Origin: Phorcus lineatus
Taxonomy: Eukaryota; Mollusca; Gastropoda; Trochida; Trochidae
Assembly (NCBI GenBank): GCA_921293015.1
Contig: OV121095.1
Location: 33,143,484 to 33,207,483, forward strand
DNA: 64,000 nt
Reading direction: 5' to 3'
Under the pieces are notes generated by a model that had not been told where the DNA came from, made no database searches, and worked only from the letters and a program-made list of their open reading frames with translations. Below, one piece after another: positions 24,065-34,205 of this stretch (positions within the stretch are counted from its first letter, which is position 1; each line of letters begins with the position of its first letter). The position numbers were made by a program, and so were the translations under genes.

Positions 24065-24164
24065 GTTGCACAAAGCAACTTAACACTAAGTTAATCTTAG
24101 TGCAATTCTCTAACATTGCACTAAGGGTATACTTTAGTGAGTTACCTTAGTGTTTTGTGCGGGG
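24065..24164. mobile_element. Small foldback (MITE-like) element
   Basis: The left end reads 'TTGCACAAAGCAACTTAACAC' and the right end, reversed, reads 'GCACAAAACACTAAGG', giving imperfect inverted ends. In the centre 'CTTAGTGCAA' (24096-24105) is perfectly inverted at 24116-24125 around a ten-base loop. Several further copies of CTTAGTG/CACTAAG are spread through it. Length and structure suit a non-autonomous DNA element; the superfamily was not assigned. Confidence 0.55.
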
Positions 24165-24183
24165 CCCAGTGCCAACTATTAAG

Positions 24184-24480
24184 GTGGGGTGAAGTGAGTT
24201 GGTGTTTAACGCCGCTTTCATGATTATTTCACTTATATCGCGGCTGCTAGTATTATCGCAGGGAGAAAGCCCGCAACACCATTGTGGTTATGCATTGCGG
24301 TGAAACCTGCGAGCATCGGCTGGAACTAGCGAATCATGGGTGGTACTGCGCTGAATTTCAGTGTAGCATTGCACCCAAACCTGACTGCGTGTAGAACAGT
24401 TCTCTACTGCAGACAAAGTTGCCGAGCCCCTGGCGGGATTCGAACAATGGACCTCTTGATCCGAAGCCAAATATAATGGT
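24184..24480 (-). mobile_element. tRNA-derived SINE
   Basis: On the minus strand a clear pol III B box, GTTCGAATCCCGCC (24433-24446), is followed by a body ('GGCAACTTTGTCTGCAGTAG', 'GCTGAAATTCAG') that aligns with the SINE at 12117-12408. It ends in 'GGCGTTAAACACCAACTCAC' near 24184. The A box, expected near 24470-24480, is worn. It lies about 20 bp from the foldback at 24065-24164. Confidence 0.85.
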
Positions 24481-25198
24481 AAATTCATCTGGTTTCTGTG
24501 CTCGATAGGATAAGGACATTTGATGACATACAGGGTCTGAATTCGGTAACGTTTTTTGTAAGGATAAGTACTTATTCTTACTTCTTATTCAAAAGAACAG
24601 TGGCAAAAGAGAAAGAATATGAATTTAGATTTCCGTTCTTGTAGATCATCATTCCCTGTCTAGAGAGTAAGCTCCGATATAAATTCAAAAAGGACCAGCC
24701 ATAATACAACATCTTTACACTTTGTTTTATCTTTATCTCTTTTCTAATATCCAATTTATATTAATCAAGCCTGCAGATAAATTGCTAAGCCCGATAACAG
24801 TATAAAAGCATTTCTAATAAACAACAAAGGTTAAGGTAGTCTTCAAATAGTCATTGAATATAATCAATATTGCCCATCTTTGTATACCTTACTATGTATA
24901 TATTTCTGTTCACTCCTGTTATTGTATGTTGATAGTATTTCTGCAGATAAAACATTAACGATCACAGCAACAGGAAAAAAAGCTATCAAAACCATTCACC
25001 AAGACACTTGATTTTTTTCAAAAGATATAAATAATACCAAGCCGGGATCTTGGTAAATTTATTTTTAATCCATTAAATCATGAATATCTACTTCTCGAGT
25101 GTAACTACCTCATAAAACCCCCTTTTGATGCTTATGTATAAATAAGAGAAAAAACTTTGTCTATTCTATTTGCAATCATGACTGATGCTAACTTTTAG

Positions 25199-25200
<2 letters not shown>
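24481..25200. other. AT-rich sequence, no gene seen
   Basis: No feature could be supported on either strand. Confidence 0.5.

Positions 25201-25246
<46 letters not shown>
25201..25246. repeat. (AT)n microsatellite
   Basis: Twenty AT units followed by 'tataat'. Confidence 0.97.
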
Positions 25247-25249
<3 letters not shown>

Positions 25250-27477
25250 GGAGTAAAATATGTCACCATTTTGAAAAATAAAGATTAAGCTTAACTCGAA
25301 GTTAGAAGTCGTTGATCTTGTGTAATTAACAGCGAAATTGCAATAAATTGTTGATATAATATGATGCAATATTAGTGCAATGTTCATTAATAATATATGT
25401 ATATAGGTCTGAGAACTTCGTACTAATTAAGACCTATGTAACTGAAAACCGTAATAAGATCCAAAAATGAAAACATTTATAGCTTGATTGTTTATCCCCT
25501 TCCAAAAACAATAAAATAAAGCCATCATTACCTCGGCTTCAGTTTCATCAAAGCTTAATTCTCCTCGTACTTTAGCAGACCTATCATCATTATCATCAAG
25601 TTTTGTTTTATAGAATATTTTCCTTTGACACATAAAGCTTATGTCGAATTCGATATAATTCCTTACTTCAAATTATCTATAGTCGGTTTTGCTTTGTTGA
25701 GTACTGTATCAGATTTCATGACCATATAGCTCAAACTAGAACGCTTTGGTGATGCCAGGTACTCATTATGCTACTGCGAAATCAGCCCATCAAAATGTCG
25801 ATGTCTTTGAATCTTTTCTGTGTCATGCAAAATGTGGTTACATGTGGTTTTGTTACAAGTAAATACACTAGTTTCCAGAATTAAACCGTTGTCATTCATA
25901 AGAGGTATTCTAATTTCACTTGTATGTTATTGTAAAACGCAGGACTACCATGCAAACGGCATAGCATTCTTCAAAACTGAATGCAAATACACTAAAACAG
26001 AACACAAATAACCAACATAGAACTTAAAACCTTCCAAATCTGAATTCATAACCTCAAGACAGGAAGCACACGCAGCAAATCGGAAAACAAATTGTCTGAA
26101 ATGAAACATTCAACTCGAAACGGTGACAAGAGCGTGTGAAATGGAATACATATCAACCAAAACGGTTAAAAAAATCACCTCATTTACTCAAAATGGCTAA
26201 AACATTACTACGAAAAAGGCTTTTGACAATTACATTTCCTCTCAATACGAGTGTCAACTTCAACATATCACAACTGGATATAGCGCAAATACATCCAACT
26301 GTACTAAGCTTCAGATCTATGTGTATAGCTGTCGGTCAACATTCGAGATTGATGTATAGACTGATTATTCACGTGAAACACGTATATCTATCAAAAATGT
26401 ATGATTTTGGAACATGTCTTTTCTTCAGCCTGAATACGTAGATTGCAAATTGATATGTTAACATGAGTAAGTATAAACCGGGCAGGAGAGTGCCCATGTT
26501 GATATTCTTACAAAAAAATCCATCTAGTTTAACTGGTGTTATCAAACACATTTAGTGTAACCATCAAAATCCCTCACAAAGGTTTTTACCATTCCATGAG
26601 TACAGAAGATATGTCATATTGTTGTCTTTTGAATTCTTAAACAGTTATCATAGAATAAGATAAAGACATATTCATCGAGGGATTTATATATTTATTGATA
26701 ACTTTCGATCAATTGAAGTGTACAGTTGTACCAAAAGAGGTCTGATTCTGTTGTTAGGTGCCGACATTATTGCAAGTAATTTGTGTTATTTTTGAAATTA
26801 TTATTATATATTTTTTTACGTCGCCTAATTTTGAATGAAATTCTTCTTTTTCTTCTTTCTTGATAATGTTAATTCTTTTAGATCGCTTTTAAAATCATGG
26901 AAAATTTATCAGTACTTGGTTCCCCCATTAACTTTTCTCAATCTTATTTCATATTTTTTTAAGACAATATAATGCCATGGTTCGTTTAGTGCTATGGTGA
27001 AAGTTTAACTGGGTTAACATTGCTTAATAAGACGTAATATAAATACTCAAATTACATTTAATCTGTTTACTGTTGAAATACTCATCATTCAAAAAAATGC
27101 ACAAAGTTTGATATTGTAGATATTGGTGATACTTCCTGAATTATACACTATTTGGACATAGGGCCATTCAAATGTCAACTTGCTGAAATACATCACTCAT
27201 CATTACCCTAGATTTCATTTCATTACTAGAATATCTTCAACCATACACAGAAACAAGGAAGCAAAACCGTTACTATAAGTATTTTGAAAATAATGATCAT
27301 GTAAAAAAATAAACATAAAAGAATAGTGTTTAGATAATTTACCTTCTGCAATCGAGAAAATCACTAGTGTATTTATTGACATAAAACAATTATGACTGTT
27401 ATTCTCAATTCATTTGCTACTTTTGTTTTCTGTCATTATGTGCCGCTTGACAACGTATGACAGTTCATAACCATCAT
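25247..27477. other. AT-rich sequence, no gene seen
   Basis: Open frames of 60-101 codons at 25427, 25820, 26136 and 26369 overlap or lack domains; none could be supported. Confidence 0.45.
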
Positions 27478-27790
27478 GCTGTCCATCCACCGATCCATCT
27501 GTCTTGATATTTTGTCAGGCGCATATATCTTGAAACTAAATACAAATGTCAACCATGATCTCTAGAAGGGTAGTTTGATGGTTAGACCTTTATATGAAAT
27601 ATGATGTTATACACAGTGACTATTACACATTCATTTTATCCTTTGCATACTTCATGAACTTTACATGATGGCTATATCAAACTTGATATGCGTATCAAAC
27701 AAGGTAATTTGATTGCCTTCTGAGGACAAGATCTATGAATAAATCATTTGGAAATGAAATGTTTTTGTTTTCCATGGAACATGACTACAC
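27478..27790 (+). repeat. Old interspersed repeat with a 'GTCCATCC' start, copy 2
   Basis: Starts 'CTGTCCATCCACCGATCCAT', includes 'CATATATCTTGAAAC' and 'GTCAACCATGATCTCTAG', and ends with 'TTTTCCATGGAACATGACTA'. The middle and end match 38026-38300. Confidence 0.45.
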
Positions 27791-28160
27791 ATCGACATTT
27801 CTCTGGAGCATGTTGCCTATAAATGAGAAAGATCTAATTTGCTATATTTTTTAATTTGATTTATACAAATTAACTAAATAATATTTACAACACTGAATAC
27901 CTAAGAAACTGTATACCACACTGTCACTAAAATTTGCCAACTGTTTATCAATTTTAAGTTGCGCGTTTAAATATTCACAAACTACTGAATTTATTTGATT
28001 GAAATCTGACACAGTCACCAACTTTTAATATAGATTAAAACGATCAAATATATACTCAACGACAAAGGTAATGTCCTAATTTTCTACAGAGCCAAAACAC
28101 ATACTGCCGTCAGATAACGTTGATTTTGAATGTCATTAATAATTTTATGTATGCTTTGTA
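27791..28160. other. AT-rich sequence, no gene seen
   Basis: No feature could be supported on either strand. Confidence 0.5.
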
Positions 28161-28292
28161 GATAAGAATACGGCGAAGATGCCATCATTGGTGCATTACC
28201 TACGCGCTACCTTGGTTAATTCTTTCTCAGAGACGAAGGACGTCCTAAAACACGCCAGAGAGTCCTATTTCAATCTCCAACTTGCGAAGTAA
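28161..28292 (+). CDS. Candidate terminal exon or retrocopy fragment, 43 residues
   Basis: The bases 'TGTATGCTTTGTAG' at 28148-28161 resemble a weak splice acceptor. They are followed by an open frame DKNTAKMPSLVHYL.., RATLVNSFSETKDVL.., KHARESYFNLQLAK and TAA (28290-28292). The composition is polar and helix-like, and the GC content is higher than in the flanks, both unlike chance AT-rich frames. No start codon or upstream exon was found, the polypyrimidine tract is poor, and the family is not recognised. It could be an exon of an unseen gene, a gene relic or a transposon fragment. Confidence 0.25.
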   Translation, partial: DKNTAKMPSLVHYLRATLVNSFSETKDVLKHARESYFNLQLAK

Positions 28293-28420
28293 AGGAGATT
28301 CTAGAACTACAATGTTATGTCAAAGAAACACACCTTTGCTTGTAAAGACTGACTTCCAGCAATCAAACTTCTACTGAACATTTTAAAGAGATCACTGGAT
28401 GAACCGACGGAAGTTTATCA

Positions 28421-28594
28421 TTAAAAGTACCTTTCACTAGATTTATTAAACGACACGACTCCATCCTTGAGGGCACAACTAATAGTAGGACATTTGACAA
28501 CAGCCTCAAAGCTGTTGAACTCAACCAGCAACATCCCATGCATTACTTCAGAAATTGGTAGGTGTATATTGAAAAGAGTGCCAGTGACTGCAGT
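28421..28594 (-). CDS. Candidate short gene relic, minus strand
   Basis: Between stops the minus strand reads about 57 residues: ..GTLFNIHLPISEVMHGMLLV.., ..EFNSFEAVVKCPTISCALKD.., ..GVVSFNKSSERYF then TAA. An internal Met lies at 28543. The sequence is protein-like and sits in the same GC-raised patch as the plus-strand candidate at 28161. It has no recognised family and no splice context, so it may be part of one decayed element covering 28.15-28.62 kb. Confidence 0.2.
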   Translation of the reverse strand, partial: TAVTGTLFNIHLPISEVMHGMLLVEFNSFEAVVKCPTISCALKDGVVSFNKSSERYF

Positions 28595-28619
28595 CGCTCA
28601 GGCACGTGGTTGCAGCATG

Positions 28620-30539
28620 ATACGTTGATATATTTTGATAACTTTATTAACTTATGGTATAGTAGCCCTGGTGCTAACCTGAAATCAGCCGATTTAACAT
28701 TTCTGTGATTACACTGACTCCAAATAAATTTATTATCAGTGATTATTCATAGGCATTCCATGAGAGTACTAATATGAGACGAACAGAAAAACAGCCTGTT
28801 TCCTATGTGCGTAGGTACATGCAGGCTTTGGTTATGAGATTAGATATTTTATTGTCAGAAGTAAAGGCTGACTAACTTAATTAACATAAAGTATGAGCAT
28901 AAAACTATTCATAACTCCCGTTTAAAGCAACATAGTACAAATGCAAAAGAGACCGTAAAGAAATAATATCAAATAACTTACACCTTGGTTAAAAATCCCC
29001 CACAATAACGTGACACAGAGTAGGTTTGTTGATTTTTCATAAGGCTTAAATTAAAGTAAAAATATCATATGTAATGAGTTCAAATCAAATCGCCCCTCCA
29101 ATTTTGCACCTTATCTCAAAATTGTAATAATATGATGTTTTCTTGTTTATAATGATAGTTATAAAACGGTTATATAATTGTTTGGAAGTCGAAATTCAGT
29201 GTTCACTTTTACATATATATTAGCAATAAATATTTGTCTTTGTCTTTGCTGGAAATTAGTTCCCAAAATTACGTTCGAGAAATTGGCGTGTACCACTGGC
29301 CTGTTTTCGATCACGACTTTAACCTATTTATTGTCACTAAACTGAATTAATAACCTCTAAAATACTGAATTTCAAAAACAACCACCACTTCTCCATAAAA
29401 CAACACCATTTATAAAGTTTGACATATTGGACTCCAACAACATACAAATGTACTCTGAGGCACTTTAAGTTTATATCTTGTATAAGCCAATCTGAACTAT
29501 GAACCAATTTCACAAGATTACATCTATGAAGCATCAATAATCTATTTTTATGTTCACTTTAGTTATAATCGTGTTCATGATTTCCTTGATAACGATATAT
29601 CTTCATTCAAAGTAGCTTTCATTACCAGAAGAAAGTTTACTATCCTTAAAAATCCTTTTCTGTCAAAGGTTGAACAATATGAACGTGTGACAGTTAAATG
29701 ATAAACATCCTCCCTCATTGATCAAGTTCTTCCTGTGGTAATACTGACAGCCCATATATAAAAGGTATTAGGATGAGCACCTTCTTTTGCATTTTTTTAG
29801 ATAAAAGCAACGTTTTGTACGGATCTTAATAATTTTTTTAATCTAAGGGTAATGTTAAAGTTCTTCATTCACGTCTTGTCGTCTTGTACTATTAGCTCCC
29901 AGAATTGTGGTAACAGCAAACATATTTTTTCAATAAATTTGTTCGGCTCATGGATACATGATATTCGCCATATCTGAGCATCAAACAGAGGTTAACGTAG
30001 ATCTCTTAATTCTGTTCACATAAATTCATGAAAAATGTTTTTATGTACGTAAAATGTGTCTTTCTGGAAATCATAATTTTTACGGACTTTAAATGTTAAA
30101 TGTCTAATATAAAGAAACAGTATCATCTTTAAGTCAATAATACGTATCGAATAAACTAATGGAATACTCACTTATGCAACCAATTAAAAAAACGAGAAAG
30201 GTCACTCGCATAATATGATTATATATTTCAAACAAAATAAATGTTAAGCATTATGGAACACTATAACTTGGGCCAACCACAACTTATGAAACCATTTGTA
30301 GTACATGTATAGACTAAATAATTTCCATAGTTTTTAGAAAGGCAAGAATTTTTCTCCTTCCTACCAGACAGAACAATTCTAACAAAAGATTACAGATCGT
30401 TTTAAATTTCAAGAAGTAATTGGGTCACATTATGGCTCATTTGAATACAGCTTGTTTTCTTCGTATTTGATACCTTTATATTTCCTTTCCAGGGTCACAT
30501 GACTCTATGATTAATGCTTATTGGTATCTTTAAAAAAGG
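28620..30539. other. AT-rich sequence, no gene seen
   Basis: No gene, RNA or clear repeat could be supported. Confidence 0.5.
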
Positions 30540-30660
30540 GCAGCGTGTTTTATTTCATGCGATGATAGATTGACATTATTTACGATTGAATCCATTGTCG
30601 GAATTTGAACATATCAATATCGGTTAAATTCTATTCTTCAAAAATATTGTGATATAAAAT
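30540..30660 (+). repeat. Segment similar to 40190-40300
   Basis: 'CATGCGATGATAGATTGACA', 'TTATTTACGA' and 'AATATTGTGATATAAAAT' align in order with 'CATGTAATGACAGATTAAAA', 'TTATTTACGA' and 'TATAATTGTGACGTGAAAT' at 40201-40301. This may be an outlying part of the duplication described at 33005-36010. Confidence 0.45.
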
Positions 30661-30791
30661 GAAGCAAGTTTTCAGTATATACGTAGATGTTCATTTAATA
30701 AATATATTTTCTCACAACACAAATGTTTACTTCCCTATGAAATAACATTATGTTTTCCCTATGTTTTTATCCACTGATGTATGAAAAAAAA

Positions 30792-30841
30792 TGGAAATAT
30801 GTAATACTAGATTGTACAAATAAGTTGGAAATATGTAATAC
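30792..30841 (+). repeat. 34-bp repeat, one and a half copies
   Basis: A half unit (30792-30807) and a full unit (30808-30841, 'TAGATTGTACAAATAAGTTG' and so on) match the three-copy array at 32019-32120. They lie seven bases from the large hairpin. Confidence 0.9.
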
Positions 30842-30848
30842 ATAGAGA

Positions 30849-30988
30849 TTATTACACGACCAAGTTTGTCATATGATATATACGAAACGAGTGTCAAATG
30901 TTGTATTACCCTAGCGAGAGCGAGGGTAATACAACATTTTGACACTCGTTTCGTTTATATCATATGACACACTTGCGAGTGTAATAAT
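30849..30988. mobile_element. 140-bp hairpin (foldback element)
   Basis: Left arm ATTATTACAC... (30849-30912) and right arm ...GTGTAATAAT (to 30988) are inverted copies with few mismatches, symmetrical about 30918. They include 'ACGAAACGAGTGTCAAA' inverted as 'TTTGACACTCGTTTCGT' and a tip 'TAGCGAGAGCGAGGG'. A transcript would form one long stem. The tip resembles that of the hairpin at 55171-55308 ('CGAGCGAAAGCGAG'). No clear target-site duplication was found. Confidence 0.85.
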
Positions 30989-31493
30989 TTCTTTATTATC
31001 CATTTAAGTTTTTTTAGAATTGATACACTTAATTATACTTGATAAAGCACTGATACTTTACGGCGAGGTCAGTGACAGGAAATAGTGCAAAGTTAAGTCT
31101 AGCTTCCGTCTATAAAGAGAAACATACTTGGAAAATAACGGATGACGAGTTGCTACTAGTTTACGTTTAGTAAGTAATATACCGACACTGCTTTCACAAA
31201 TAGCGAAACTGTTATATCGCTGTGGAATGATAAAAGTTAGCATAGTAGTGACGCGGACATTTATACGCGTTGATTGATGTTCAAGCAAGATCGCTAGAAT
31301 GAGTTATTCAGCTGAAGATAAATGACAGAAAGAGTTGAAATTAAACTTTCAATGTTTAATAACTTTGAACATGAATATTGCATCAACGACGAAACGTTAG
31401 TGTTTACGGAGGAATTTATTCGTCATCTGACGAGAGGTCGATGGGACGTTAGATTCTCCGTTATTTGGTTTGAGAAGATATAGGCGACATACA

Positions 31494-31694
31494 CTATGTC
31501 ACACCGACACCCAACCCCACAGTGATGTTGAGTAAAACTCTCAAACGATAACGAGGAATTCGTTCGATTGTACCTGCTTCTTTACGAATCACAAACACAT
31601 TAAAACTTCCAAGTGGCTGAATTATGTCAGTCACCCTACCTAAAGCTTTGCCGTCTGTTTCAACAAGAGAGAATACAGGCGAAAACGTCGCCAT
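31494..31694 (-). CDS. Unrecognised 66-residue ORF inside the composite element
   Basis: ATG at 31694 ('ACAATATGG' context). The protein begins MATFSPVFSLVETDGKALGR, continues VTDIIQPLGSFNVFVIRKEA, and ends in LRVLLNITVGLGVGVT. The composition looks real: mixed charge, few Asn/Ile/Tyr runs, and a lower-AT codon choice than neighbouring frames. There is no recognised domain. 'CACTGTGGGG' near the 3' end is a poor donor, so splicing is uncertain. A second minus-strand frame (31879-32064) lies upstream in the same orientation. Confidence 0.3.
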   Translation of the reverse strand: MATFSPVFSLVETDGKALGRVTDIIQPLGSFNVFVIRKEAGTIERIPRYRLRVLLNITVGLGVGVT

Positions 31695-31878
31695 ATTGTC
31701 GGCTTGCTGCTACGTAAACTTGTGAAGATTTTACAACTAAAATTTTGCAGGAAAATTGGAAAATAGCGTATAAAAAGTTCATATTTGTTGAAGTTGGTAT
31801 TTAGTGAGAATTTATTAATATAGAATGCGTTTATTGTTATTGTGAACTTGAATGAATTTTACGCTACGTAGTAAAAAA

Positions 31879-32064
31879 TTATGGAGAAAGTAGTCCCTCG
31901 TCTCGTTCATAGAGGTCAAGGTCATAGTTCAACCAATCATCTACGCCAAAAGTGATATGTGCACATGTGCTCGTATCGAAAATACTAACTCGCTTATCAT
32001 CAACCATATGGATAATAATAGATTGTACCAATAAGTTGGAAATATGAAATACTAGATTGCACAA
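31879..32064 (-). CDS. Unrecognised ORF partly overlapping the 34-bp array
   Basis: The first 15 or so residues come from the 34-bp array. From an internal Met (about 32007) the frame reads MVDDKRVSIFDTSTCAHITF then GVDDWLNYDLDLYERDEGLL and SP before TAG. It is acidic and not low-complexity. No family is recognised. It may be an exon-like fragment captured by the composite element, or chance. Confidence 0.25.
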   Translation of the reverse strand: MCNLVFHISNLLVQSIIIHMVDDKRVSIFDTSTCAHITFGVDDWLNYDLDLYERDEGLLSP

Positions 32065-32120
32065 ATAAGTTGGAAATATGAAATACTAGATTGCACAAAT
32101 AAGTTGGAAATATGTAATAC
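32019..32120 (+). repeat. 34-bp tandem array, three copies
   Basis: Units start at 32019, 32053 and 32087, each beginning TAGATTG(C/T)AC and ending in TAATAC or AAATAC. A broken fourth start, 'tagctatagattgcacag', follows. Confidence 0.95.
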
Positions 32121-32149
32121 TAGCTATAGATTGCACAGCTTCAACTCTT

Positions 32150-32370
32150 CCAAAATCTTACGAGACTAGAGAGGTGCTGAGGTGCTAGGTCGTGGAGACT
32201 TTGGAACACAAGGGTCAGGATCTTGAATTCGATTCTAGCTTTGATCGGCAACCAGTGAAGTGACTTGAGAGCAGGGGTTATACGTCATCTTCTGAATGAT
32301 AGGGATATATACGAGCTGCTACATTTTGAATTTTCTGGAGTTATTTCAAGTTCGCTGTATAGAGTCCAAA
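32150..32370 (-). pseudogene. CR1/L2-type LINE ORF2 C-terminal fragment
   Basis: The minus strand, allowing one frameshift, reads LQKIQNVAARI.. and then ..RITPALKSLHWLPIKARIEF.., KILTLVFQSLHDLAPQHLSS.. and LVR. The 'R(I)TP-x-LKSLHWLPI-x-RI-x-FKIL' string and 'LHDLAP' followed by L are the conserved region just after the reverse transcriptase in CR1/L2-type non-LTR elements. The fragment is about 70 residues, broken by a shift near 32290, and begins 30 bp from the 34-bp array. It is a dead remnant. Confidence 0.8.
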
Positions 32371-32744
32371 CAAAATTCTGTTTTTTTATATGAGATTACT
32401 TCTAACGCTCATAGGTGGTTCATTTCTTTGATATGTGTTGTTTGGACACAAGAACAATAGTTATTTTTAATGGAACTTACTCGTAATTTCTTCAAATGAG
32501 AACGTGAAATTCTATTTTTTGACGAAATTTGTCACAAAATCTATGTTATATGACGACCATGATTTCAAATTACCATCACATTTTCACAGCATTACATTGT
32601 AGTTTCGATTATTGTGGGTTGCTTACATTTTATCCGAATATGCGATATCATCCACGCAATTTGGTTTTGTATTATCAAACTTAAATTGATCAAAACATTA
32701 AACGACTTCAGTCTTTAATGTCTACTTTCACAGGCTTTATAACG

Positions 32745-32815
32745 GCGTTAGTACCTATACCAAAACGTCGCAATCTTGCAAAAAGAAGTTGTGATCCATT
32801 CGTCTTACTAACCTG
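32745..32815 (+). mobile_element. Penelope-end relic (AAACGTCG block)
   Basis: 'AAAACGTCGCAATC' (32762-32775) followed by 'AAAGAAGTTGTGA' and 'CCATTCGTC' aligns with 53425-53469 over about 60 bases. The preceding 'GGCGTTAGTACCTATACC' may be a decayed hammerhead stem II. It has no coding remnant. Confidence 0.45.
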
Positions 32816-33004
32816 TAAATGCCTCTTAAAGTACTCTCGTTTTTATGTTTAAGTTGGTATATTAGAAAATGATGTTAATATGATGAAAAAGTATCGATAA
32901 TATAATAGATATGCAGCGTTCGATTTAAGCATTTCAGTGAACAGAAATATTACAGGCGCTTTATCAAATGCTGAATCTCATATGTGAGGTCGATGTTTGT
33001 TAGT

Positions 33005-33540
33005 AAACTCTACTCTGACAAGATGCTGATTGTGAACGAACTTTCAGACTGAACCAAGTGTAAAGCTACGAAGACTGACAGTCGATTTCCTTCTCTATTC
33101 CAGACTTCAAGCATTAACTTGAATCATGTTTGTATTAGACTACAACTGTCGCTTCAATATATAGGGTGATATCAAATTGTCCACATTAGTGGACAAACCT
33201 GTTTGTGGAAAGATGGTTGCAGAAGTTCTTTGCAACTTAACCAAAAAATTAATTTGCCAGCACGTATTTGCTATTCTCAATAATAAAGGACATTTTTAAA
33301 ACCAGTTCGAACCAGGAATGACAGAAAATCATACTGATACCAATACCTGGAAGATAAAATATGAACTTTTGCTTGTGCAGCTTCTAAACAAAAGTTTGTT
33401 TCATTCCTCAATTTTTCTTGTAAAACTCATAACTTTTTTGTTGAGTTCTTTGTTTGAGTGGTCCTATTATCATTCAAGCCAAGTTTACGCATTTTTAATA
33501 GATATAGAATCTTTTCTTGCAACTACTCATGTATGACATC
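33005..33540 (+). repeat. Duplicated segment, copy A part 1
   Basis: It aligns with 40970-41460. The best stretch is 'GTGTAAAGCTACGAAGACTG' plus 'ACAGTCGATTTCCTTCT', then 'CCAGACTTCAAGCATT' and 'GAATCATGTTT'. Similarity continues through 'GAAATGACAGAAAAT' and 'GCTTGTGCAGCT'. The 72-codon plus-strand frame inside it is not conserved in the other copy, so the segment is non-coding or decayed. Confidence 0.85.
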
Positions 33541-33899
33541 ATACTATAACCAGAACAAATTTCGTATTTAGTATATTAGATTGTCAATATTAATTGGTTT
33601 ACAACATATATGTATGACACATCATTTCCCGTTGCTTACGATGATTTCTTTCCAAAATGATGCCCAAAATGTGTTTGATTCATGATTCTTAACAAAATCA
33701 AGGAAATTCAAATCCTTTGAAATTAACCCTTGCCTGATCCATCATATTCAAACATATTTTCTCTTTAATAACTGTGGAGAGGACATCAAGAGAAACTGTG
33801 AATTGAATGTTCATAGTTATAGCCACAAGAACAGATAGATGTTTGAGAAAAAAACTTTTCATCCTTATGAGCATTTAGGTCACTGTATTCAAGTCCGCG

Positions 33900-34205
33900 A
33901 CTTCCATGTATGATTTGAGAAGATCGTGAGCCGTAATTCAAATTCAAAGTCAAAATGGGTGTATGTGTCTGTTCTGCTTAAGAAATACATTTTGAAAACT
34001 AAATAAAGATGGTAAATGTCTGAGTTCAAATGTAATGAATTTCATAGTTTTAAAGTTCCGGTAGGACGGACGGCACATGATTTAAAATTTACAATTTATG
34101 GTCTGAAGACTTGAGTCACCGTGACGATTGTAACTGACATCATCTGACATTTTGGGAGGTACAAGACTGCTTAGGTAATTTTGTGTGCTTTTATTAACCT
34201 TTCTA
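33900..34205. other. Downstream flank of the RT fragment, no gene seen
   Basis: Probably part of the insertion that splits duplicated segment A, since it has no counterpart at 41.5 kb. Confidence 0.35.

Larger units (their letters stand above)
30792..32120. mobile_element. Composite element bounded by 34-bp repeats
   Basis: A 34-bp repeat plus hairpin lies at the left, about 1 kb of less AT-rich DNA with minus-strand ORFs in the middle, and three tandem 34-bp units at the right. The shared 34-bp unit at both ends suggests one insertion unit, or recombination between arrays. Helitron- or Helentron-type elements can carry tandem repeats and hairpins, but no diagnostic termini or Rep/helicase motifs were seen, so no family is claimed. 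Confidence 0.45.

Noticed and set aside
24438..24446. tRNA gene suggested by a perfect B box
   Set aside because: There is no cloverleaf, the A box is worn, and the body matches another SINE copy.
31494..31694. Assignment of the 66-residue ORF to a known retroelement protein
   Set aside because: No motif of gag, protease, reverse transcriptase or integrase could be seen, so no family was named.
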